From Tractidigestivibacter scatoligenes (GTDB lineage: Bacteria > Actinomycetota > Coriobacteriia > Coriobacteriales > Atopobiaceae), in NCBI RefSeq assembly GCF_001494635.1, contig NZ_LOJF01000011.1, positions 232,142-296,141 of the forward strand: a stretch of DNA of 64,000 nucleotides, read 5' to 3'. The position numbers and the translations under genes were made by a program. Within the stretch, counting starts at the first letter, position 1. The number at the start of each line of letters is the position of its first letter. A model generated the notes under the pieces. The model was not told where the DNA came from and did not search any database. It saw only the letters and a list, made by a program, of their open reading frames with translations. Positions 58,345-64,000 of the stretch are shown here, in pieces.

Positions 58345-59589
58345 CTACGCCAGCAGCGCCGCGAGCTTGTCGACAACCTCGTCAACCTGCTCCTCGGAGA
58401 TAACCAGCGGAGGCAGGAAGCGCAGGATCGAGTCGCCAATGTGGTTGAGGACGAGACCCACCTCAAGGCCCTTGTCGACCAGCTCCGTCGCCACCGGCAC
58501 GTCCAGCTGCGCGCCGAGCATGAGACCATGCCCACGCACCTCTGTCACGTGCGGCAACGCCTCAAGCCGTTGGCGCAGGTGCGCTCCACAGGCAATGACG
58601 TGCTCCCCCATCTTCTGCGAGACCAGCGCCTCAACGGTGGCGCGCCCCGCGGCGGCAGCCAGCGCGTTCCCGCCAAAGGTAGAGCCGTGGTCGCCCGGCC
58701 CCATGAGGTCGGCCACCTCTACCTTCGCCGCAACGGCACCCATGGGGAAACCGTCCGCGATGCCCTTGGCAAGGCTCACCACGTCTGGCTCGATGCCGGC
58801 CAACTGGTACGCAAACGGCGCACCACAGCGAAAGAACCCGGTCTGGACCTCGTCAATCACGAGAAGCACGCCGCGCTTCTTGCACTCGGCAGCAACAAAC
58901 CGCAGGTAATCGAAGTTAGCCGGCCACACGCCGCCCTCGCCTTGCACGCACTCGAGCATGACGGCGCACACGGGTCCGCAGCTCGCCGGCGGGTTGTCCA
59001 GCGCCGCCACCAGCGCGTCCGCATCGTTCAGCGGCACCGCGGCAAAGCCGGCTGGCATGGGGAGAAACGCCTTGTGAAACACGTCCTGGCCGGTTGCGGC
59101 CAGCGTTGCCAGCGTGCGGCCGTGGAAGCTCTTCTGTGCCGTGAGGATACCAGTCGCGCCGCCAAGCTTCTTCTCGCCCCAGCGCCTTGCCACCTTGATG
59201 GCACCCTCGTTTGCCTCGGCACCGGAGTTGGCAAAGAACGTCTTCCACGTGGAGCCTGTGGAGCCAACCACGTGGCCCTCCTCGTCGCATACAGACGAGA
59301 GGAGTCCGGAGAGGTCGCGCGCAAGCTCGCCGCGGTTCTCGACGAAGTAGTAGTTGCCCACCTGCCAGACCTTTTCGGCCTGCTCCCTAAGGGCGGCCGC
59401 CACCACGGGGTTGCAGTGGCCCATGCTCACCGAGCCAATGCCGCCCAGGCAGTCGATATAAGTCTTGCCGGTGGAGTCGGTGAGCGTGGCGCCCTCGCCC
59501 GAAACGAACTCAACGGGGAGACGCGCATAGGTGTGCATCACGTAGGCATCGTCAAGGGCCTTGGCGCTCTCGTAGCTGGTGTCTGCCAT
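58345..59589 (-). CDS. argD: acetylornithine aminotransferase
   Basis: PLP enzyme converting N-acetylglutamate semialdehyde to N-acetylornithine. The 414-residue product has DCLGGIGSVSMGHCNPVV, FFANSGAEANEGAIKVARRW, KSFHGRTLATLAATGQ, VLLVIDEVQTGFFRCGAPFA and the PLP lysine in DVVSLAKGIADGFPMGAVAA. The ATG (MADTSYESAKAL) has AAGGAGAACAAC upstream. Last gene of argCJBD; a GAGACAAAGGGA palindrome sits just before it. Confidence 0.95.
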   Translation of the reverse strand: MADTSYESAKALDDAYVMHTYARLPVEFVSGEGATLTDSTGKTYIDCLGGIGSVSMGHCNPVVAAALREQAEKVWQVGNYYFVENRGELARDLSGLLSSVCDEEGHVVGSTGSTWKTFFANSGAEANEGAIKVARRWGEKKLGGATGILTAQKSFHGRTLATLAATGQDVFHKAFLPMPAGFAAVPLNDADALVAALDNPPASCGPVCAVMLECVQGEGGVWPANFDYLRFVAAECKKRGVLLVIDEVQTGFFRCGAPFAYQLAGIEPDVVSLAKGIADGFPMGAVAAKVEVADLMGPGDHGSTFGGNALAAAAGRATVEALVSQKMGEHVIACGAHLRQRLEALPHVTEVRGHGLMLGAQLDVPVATELVDKGLEVGLVLNHIGDSILRFLPPLVISEEQVDEVVDKLAALLA

Positions 59590-59609
59590 GTTGTTCTCCT
59601 TGTTCTGAA

Positions 59610-59637
59610 TGAGACAAAGGGAAACTCCCTCTGTCTC
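59610..59637. repeat. GAGACAAAGGGA palindrome, copy 4 (one mismatch)
   Basis: TGAGACAAAGGGA and TCCCTCTGTCTC around AAC, with one T-to-C change in the right arm. It lies between argB (stop 59648) and argD (start 59589), inside the operon. Confidence 0.85.
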
Positions 59638-59647
59638 CCTTTTCTCA

Positions 59648-60523
59648 CTATTCCTGCGTGAAGAGGGTGCCCACGCCTGCGTCGGTGAAGATCTCGAGCA
59701 GCAGCGAGTGGGGAGACTTTCCGTTGAGGATGACCACCTCGGAGACGCCCCGGTCCATGGCCTCCACAATCGAGCGGACCTTGGGCACCATGCCTCCCGC
59801 AAGCTCGCCGGATGCGAGGATGTCCTTGGTCTCGGCCTTGGTGAGCGAGCGGATGAGGCTTCCCTTGTCGTTAACGTCGGCAAAGAGACCATCGACGTCC
59901 GTGAGGTAGATGAGCTTGTCGGCGTGGAGCGCCTCGGCAACCGCACTTGCCGCCTCGTCCGCATTCACGTTGAAGAAGCCGTCTGGCCCGCAGGCCACGG
60001 AGGCGATCACAGGGATGTAGTCGTCGTCGAGGATTGTCTCGATAAGCTCGGGGCTCACCTCGCGGATGTGCCCCACGCGACCAAGCTCTGGCGAGACGGG
60101 CACCGCCTTGAGCGTCTTGCCGTCCGCGCCCGAGATGCCCACCGCGTTGTGGCCGTACTCATTCAAGGCCCAGACCAGCTGCTGGTTGACCTTGCCGATA
60201 AGGACCTCCTGCACGGCCTCCATGGTGTCGTCGTCGGTGACGCGCAGGCCATTCTTAAACTGCACGGGCATGTTGAGGCGTGTGAGCATGGCGCTTATCG
60301 CCTTGCCGCCTCCGTGCACGAGCACCACGCGCATGCCCATGAGCTTGAGGAGCTCGATGTCTCCCAGCACCTGCACCATGAGCTTGGGGTCCTCCATGGC
60401 AGACCCGCCATACTTCACCACGACGGTCTTTCCGCGCATCTTGTTGATCCACGGGAGCGCCTCGGTGAGAACCTCCGCCTTCTTCTGGGCAAGCTCCAGC
60501 TCGCCCTCCTCGCGACCTTGCAT
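59648..60523 (-). CDS. argB: acetylglutamate kinase
   Basis: Phosphorylates N-acetylglutamate. The 291-residue protein has TVVVKYGGSAMEDPKLM, VLVHGGGKAISAMLTRL, KNGLRVTDDDTMEAVQEVLI, NAVGISGADGKTLKA, IPVIASVACGPDGFFNVNAD and KLIYLTDVDGLFADVND. The N-terminal 20 residues (REEGELELAQKKAEVLTEAL) form a helix of the kind present in arginine-inhibited hexameric ArgB, suggesting feedback control. Ribosome site AGGAGG. Confidence 0.97.
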   Translation of the reverse strand: MQGREEGELELAQKKAEVLTEALPWINKMRGKTVVVKYGGSAMEDPKLMVQVLGDIELLKLMGMRVVLVHGGGKAISAMLTRLNMPVQFKNGLRVTDDDTMEAVQEVLIGKVNQQLVWALNEYGHNAVGISGADGKTLKAVPVSPELGRVGHIREVSPELIETILDDDYIPVIASVACGPDGFFNVNADEAASAVAEALHADKLIYLTDVDGLFADVNDKGSLIRSLTKAETKDILASGELAGGMVPKVRSIVEAMDRGVSEVVILNGKSPHSLLLEIFTDAGVGTLFTQE

Positions 60524-60588
60524 GCGTACCTCCTGTGTTTGGTTGTCTGGTCGTGGGGCCGCCTCGCGTGCGGCCGGGCGCTGGGCGC

Positions 60589-61875
60589 CTAGGTGCGATA
60601 CTCTCCGTTGATCTTGACGTAGTCGTGCGTGAGGTCGCAGGTCCACACCCGCGAGTGGGCCTCCCTCGCACCAAGCGAGATGGCAATGTGAATCTCGGGC
60701 CGCTCAAATCGTCGCAGCATGTCGTCCTCGTCCATGGGTACGGCAAGGCCCGCACGCAGCACGGGCACGTCCATGAAGTCGATGTCCACGTTCTCTTGCG
60801 AGAAGGGCACCCCGCACTTTCCGGCAGCCGCCGCAACGCGGCCCCAGTTGGCGTCATGACCAAAGATGGCGGTCTTGACCAGCGGTGAGTTGGCGATGGC
60901 AAAGGCTACCTTGTCGGCGTCCTCCTGCGTGGCGGCGCCCAGGACATCCACCGTCACGAGCTTGGTAGACCCCTCGCCGTCTGCGGCAATCTGGCGCGCA
61001 AGGTTGGTGCAGACGCCCTTGATGGCCGCGGCTACGGCCGGGAAGGCGAGCGATGACTCGTCGATGGGCTCTCCCCCGGCAGCGCCCGTGGCAAAGAGGA
61101 TGCACGTGTCGTTGGTGGAGGTGTCGGAGTCCACCGTCACCTTGTTGAAGGTATTGTGCACAGCCGAGAGAAGCGCCGCATGCGCTGCCTCCGGCGTCAA
61201 CGGCGCGTCGGTCGAGAGCACGCAGAGCATGGTCGCCATGTTCGGCTGAATCATGCCGGAGCCCTTCGCAAAGCCTCCCACGTGCACGGTGACGGAACTG
61301 CCGTCCGCCTGAGGCGCAGGGCCCGCGAAGGCAGCCTCCTTGGAGTGAGTGTCCGTGGTCATAACGGCGCAAGCAGCGTCATGGGCGGCCGCGGGAGTTG
61401 CCGCAAGCGCGTCCACAATCGCGGGCACGCCAGTCACGTACGGCTCAAAGGGAAGTTGCACGCCGATGACTCCCGTCGACGCAACCAGCACATCCTGCTC
61501 GTCGCAGTTAAGCGCGTGGGCGACAAGGGCGCAGGCCTTCTCGGCACACCGCAGGCCGGGCTCTCCCGTAGCGGCGTTGGCGTTGCCGGAGTTGAGCACC
61601 ACGACACGCGCGTGCCCAGAGGCGGCGCGCGCACGGCTCACCTGCACCGGCGCGGCGCAGAAGCGGTTCTGGGTGAACGTCGCCGCGCAGACGCTTGTCT
61701 TGTCGGCTACGACAAGCGCCATGTCCTTGCGCTCGGGATTCCGACGAAATCCTGCAGATATGCCGGCCGCACGCATGCCTACGGCGGCACAGACGCCACC
61801 CTTGCAGGGGGCAAATCCAAACGACTGAGGTGCGTCATCCTGTGTGGGGATGGCAAGGGGCTTGTAGTTGGCCAT
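60589..61875 (-). CDS. argJ: bifunctional ornithine acetyltransferase/N-acetylglutamate synthase
   Basis: Recycles the acetyl group from acetylornithine to glutamate; matures by self-cleavage before a Thr. The 428-residue product has FCAAPVQVSRARAASGHARV, VVLNSGNANAATGEPGLRCA, DEQDVLVASTGVIGVQLPFE, the cleavage site GGFAKGSGMIQPNMATMLCV (between Ala and Thr), and C-terminal IFGHDANWGRVAAAAGKCG. Monofunctional or bifunctional form cannot be told from sequence, but no separate argA or argE is seen. The ATG has GAAGGACC upstream. Confidence 0.96.
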   Translation of the reverse strand: MANYKPLAIPTQDDAPQSFGFAPCKGGVCAAVGMRAAGISAGFRRNPERKDMALVVADKTSVCAATFTQNRFCAAPVQVSRARAASGHARVVVLNSGNANAATGEPGLRCAEKACALVAHALNCDEQDVLVASTGVIGVQLPFEPYVTGVPAIVDALAATPAAAHDAACAVMTTDTHSKEAAFAGPAPQADGSSVTVHVGGFAKGSGMIQPNMATMLCVLSTDAPLTPEAAHAALLSAVHNTFNKVTVDSDTSTNDTCILFATGAAGGEPIDESSLAFPAVAAAIKGVCTNLARQIAADGEGSTKLVTVDVLGAATQEDADKVAFAIANSPLVKTAIFGHDANWGRVAAAAGKCGVPFSQENVDIDFMDVPVLRAGLAVPMDEDDMLRRFERPEIHIAISLGAREAHSRVWTCDLTHDYVKINGEYRT

Positions 61876-61968
61876 GGTAGGTCCTTCTGGACGGGGACGC
61901 GCCGCATGCGCGCCCAAAGCGGACGGTGCGGGTAGTCCTTGCGCCAGTCGACGGACTCGGCTATGAGC

Positions 61969-63045
61969 TTAGATGAGCGGTGCGGTGGCTCCTATGCCCT
62001 GGGTCTCCGGGAGGCCGAGCACCAGGTTTGCGCATTGCATCGCCTGGGCGGCAGCCCCCTTGCCGAGGTTGTCGATCGCGCAGGACGCGATGATGACCCT
62101 ACGTCGTCGGTCATCAAGGGCAACGCCAACCTGGGCGCGGGCGGTTGCCGCAACCGAGGAGGTCTGCGGCATGTGGCCAGCAGGGAGCGTTGAGACAAGC
62201 GCCTCGTTGGCATAGCGACGCTCGTAGGCGTCCTGCACATCGTTTGCGGTGACGCCATCGGCTGCCGTCATGTACACCGTGGCGAGAAGCCCGCGGGTGA
62301 GCGGCGCCAGGTGCGGCGTGAAGACCACGTTCATCTCACGGCCGGCAACCTGGGTGAGCGTCTGCTCTATCTCGGGCGTGTGGCGGTGGTGCGCCACACC
62401 GTAGGCCTCAACGGACTCGTTTGCATGGCAGAAGTGCGTGCGCGCGTTGGGCGTGCGGCCCGCACCGGAGACGCCGGAGATGGCGTCGGAGATCACGAGG
62501 TCTCCCGTGGCAAGCCCGGCCTCGAGCGCCGGAATTGCGGCAAGCGCCGTTGCCGTGGGGTAGCAGCCCGGCACGGCGACAAGAACCGCCTCGCCCTTCT
62601 CGTGGCGCTCCCCCAGCGCGAGAAGACCTGCGCGGTTAAGCTCGGGAAGGCCATAGACCGTCTGGCCGAGAAGCTCGGGGCTTGTGTGCGGCGTGCCGTA
62701 CCACTGCTCGTAGACGGCCGCATCATGCAGGCGGTAGTCCGCCGAAAGGTCGATGACGGTAACGCCTAGCGCCAAGAGCTGAGGCGTGATGGCAAGCGAC
62801 GCCGTGTGGGGCACGGCGAGAAAGGCAACGTCTGCATTCTGGGCGATGGCTTCTGGCTCGGGGAGCGAGAGCACGAGGTCACAGGCGCCCTCGAAGGCGG
62901 GGTACACGTCAGCGAGTCTAGTACCTGCAGCCTTGCGATCTGTAGCCATCGTAAGCTCCAGGTCGGGATGCCCCAGGACGATGCGGCAGACCTCGACCCC
63001 AGCGAACCCAGTTGCCCCCACGACGCAGGCCCTTATCTGCTCCAT
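61969..63045 (-). CDS. argC: N-acetyl-gamma-glutamyl-phosphate reductase
   Basis: NADPH reductase of 358 residues, third step of arginine synthesis. Rossmann start RACVVGATGFAGVEVCRIVL, catalytic Cys in LVAVPGCYPTATALAAIPAL, and VISDAISGVSGAGRTPNART and NVVFTPHLAPLTRGLLATVY as in the family. ATG with GAGGGA upstream. First gene of the argCJBD operon, about 20 bases downstream of the ArgR-type operator and after the terminator of the preceding gene. Confidence 0.96.
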   Translation of the reverse strand: MEQIRACVVGATGFAGVEVCRIVLGHPDLELTMATDRKAAGTRLADVYPAFEGACDLVLSLPEPEAIAQNADVAFLAVPHTASLAITPQLLALGVTVIDLSADYRLHDAAVYEQWYGTPHTSPELLGQTVYGLPELNRAGLLALGERHEKGEAVLVAVPGCYPTATALAAIPALEAGLATGDLVISDAISGVSGAGRTPNARTHFCHANESVEAYGVAHHRHTPEIEQTLTQVAGREMNVVFTPHLAPLTRGLLATVYMTAADGVTANDVQDAYERRYANEALVSTLPAGHMPQTSSVAATARAQVGVALDDRRRRVIIASCAIDNLGKGAAAQAMQCANLVLGLPETQGIGATAPLI

Positions 63046-63067
63046 TCCCTCAATCACCTCAGAACAA

Positions 63068-63092
63068 TGCATAAACAGCATAGCGTATGCAA
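63068..63092 (-). promoter_or_regulatory. ArgR-like box(es) upstream of argC
   Basis: On the minus strand TTGCATACGCTATGC forms a TTGCATA/TATGC dyad, followed directly by a second half site TTTATGCA. AT-rich palindromes built on TGCAT/ATGCA are the usual ARG box form. Placement 23-47 bases before the argC start fits a repressor site. Confidence 0.55.
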
Positions 63093-63209
63093 GATTGCTT
63101 TTGTTTATTGGGTGCAGGATAGCACAGGGACTAGTGACTGTGCCATACGCGACAATCTGTTCTTCTCCCTGACACAATTGTCGACAAATAGCCGAGCGGG
63201 CGATCATAG

Positions 63210-63243
63210 AAAAGGCGCGGTCCCCATCTACAGGAACCGCGCC
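63210..63243 (-). terminator. intrinsic terminator between the CHAP-like gene and argC
   Basis: On the minus strand GGCGCGGT and ACCGCGCC form the stem (63236-63243 / 63214-63221) followed by TTTTCT, 23 bases after the preceding gene's stop. Confidence 0.85.
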
Positions 63244-63265
63244 GCCTCAAGTGTGAAACCGTATC

Positions 63266-64000
63266 CTAGGCAAGCGGAATGTTGCCGTACCACCCCCATC
63301 GAGGAGTATCGAGCTTGCTGTAAAAGGCGAGCCAGTCCGTAAGCGACATCTCCCTAATGTATCCCTCGTCATCATGCAGCTTGCCATCGCCAATGTATAC
63401 AGCTACATGCCCGTAGATTCTTCCAAGGGGAGTTGGAGACTTCTCCACTGCGACAATCATGCCAGGCTGCAGGTCAGAGAGCTTCGTATACGTGCAGAAC
63501 TCGCGGCATAGGTCATTTGCATTCTTATCCTGACCATAGCGATAGAAGCCAACGTTGACAAACACGTTGTCAACCCATTCCGAGCAGTAGCCAGAGCCGA
63601 CAGACGGAGTGTTGTATGCCGAGGCGATGACCCTCTTCTGCGCATCGCTCAGCAGGGAGAGACTGCCAGATGCATACGCACTCGTCTTCCCGTTGGGATA
63701 CTTCACGTCGAGATAAATGCGATAGCGCGAGGCGAGACTACCAAAGTCCGATCGACGGAAAGTGCATGAGGAGGCAGCTGACCAGTCGCTGAGCGTGCCG
63801 GAGGCGGAGCCGTCCGAGGCCTCCCAGCGGAAGCGGTACTCCATCTGAGCATCGGAAGGAACCTCAAAGAGATTTGCAGACGCCTTCCAAGTCATCCCTC
63901 CATCCGAAGACGAGACGTCAATTCCCGTCACGCCCCAGGCCACGACCCGCGTGGAGGCGGTGCGCCTCTCGCCGCGCGCGGAGACGGCGTCCACGTAGAG
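63266..64000 (-). CDS. secreted protein with C-terminal CHAP/NlpC-like domain, 5' part outside the window
   Basis: The frame enters from the right edge already open (LYVDAVSARGERRTASTRVV), so only the last 244 residues are seen. A beta-sandwich-like repeat (SSDGGMTWKASANLFEVPSD, FRWEASDGSASGTLSDWSAA) precedes a papain-fold cell-wall hydrolase-like region. There the Cys is in VGSGYCSEWVDNVFVNVGFY and the His in GRIYGHVAVYIGDGKLHDDE. Likely a peptidoglycan endopeptidase or amidase of the CHAP or NlpC/P60 clan attached to a longer extracellular protein. The exact family is unsettled. Confidence 0.7.
   Translation of the reverse strand, partial: LYVDAVSARGERRTASTRVVAWGVTGIDVSSSDGGMTWKASANLFEVPSDAQMEYRFRWEASDGSASGTLSDWSAASSCTFRRSDFGSLASRYRIYLDVKYPNGKTSAYASGSLSLLSDAQKRVIASAYNTPSVGSGYCSEWVDNVFVNVGFYRYGQDKNANDLCREFCTYTKLSDLQPGMIVAVEKSPTPLGRIYGHVAVYIGDGKLHDDEGYIREMSLTDWLAFYSKLDTPRWGWYGNIPLA

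Noticed and set aside
59590..59964. Extended argD frame reaching into argB
   Set aside because: The extension is out-of-frame argB sequence; AAGGAG before the ATG at 59589 fixes the start.

Overview
The window is 64 kb of GC-rich chromosome with almost every gene on the minus strand. Only a class I glutamine amidotransferase (47714-48499) and an MFS transporter (57032-58261) read on plus. Gene content and order suggest a member of the Coriobacteriia, most like Olsenella/Atopobium relatives. The reasons are a Gram-positive type dcw cluster headed by mraZ, the alaS-ruvX-mltG-yqeG-aroK-aroB-like-pepP-efp-asp23-nusB block, a mannose-family PTS with a DUF956 protein, and small dispersed palindromes in the intergenic gaps. 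The taxonomic placement is inference. No rRNA, tRNA, CRISPR array, prophage or transposase gene was found.

Layout, in the direction of transcription from high to low coordinate. (1) 63266-64000: 3' part of a secreted protein with a CHAP/NlpC-like end. (2) 58345-63045: arginine operon argC-argJ-argB-argD behind an ArgR-like operator. (3) 57032-58261: MFS transporter on plus. (4) 53856-56730: phospholipase-like protein, Vsr endonuclease, PPP-type phosphatase and deoxyinosine-type DNA glycosylase. (5) 45177-53639: singletons, namely an SGNH-GNAT fusion, a circularly permuted ATP-grasp, a dGTPase-like HD protein, the amidotransferase, RarA and a lipoprotein. (6) 40308-45002: Tat-exported GH3 lipoprotein and an ABC exporter. 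(7) 37778-39741: DUF948 protein, degenerate RsbW-like protein and SigB/F-type sigma factor. (8) 28242-37642: AI-2E permease, alaS, ruvX, mltG, yqeG, aroK, a degenerate aroB paralogue and pepP. (9) 24242-27591: mannose-type PTS (IIAB, IIC, IID) plus DUF956, apparently inserted between pepP and efp. (10) 17529-23864: efp, asp23, nusB, xseB, tlyA, nadK, recN and a bacterial PARG-like gene. (11) 14448-17029: pyrG-xerD. (12) 1-13578: dcw cluster mraZ-rsmH-ftsL-ftsI-murF-mraY-murD-ftsW-murG-murC-murB-ftsQ, the last cut by the window edge.

Many junctions overlap by 1-26 bases, so translational coupling is probably common.

The least ordinary content is in the gaps. There are four repeat families: (a) 61-bp-period arrays of GGCGTCA/TGACGCC hairpins joined by a conserved spacer, at seven loci, usually just after a stop codon; (b) elements of about 90-150 bp bounded by inverted repeats, with a conserved CCGCAGGTA core, at four loci; (c) a 12-14 bp perfect palindrome starting GAGACAAAGGGA, at four loci; (d) a paired CTTCACT/AGTGAAG hairpin. 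There are also regulatory arrays: four 10-bp GTGT repeats over the mraZ promoter, and three 11-bp GTGAA repeats just downstream of the PTS promoter.
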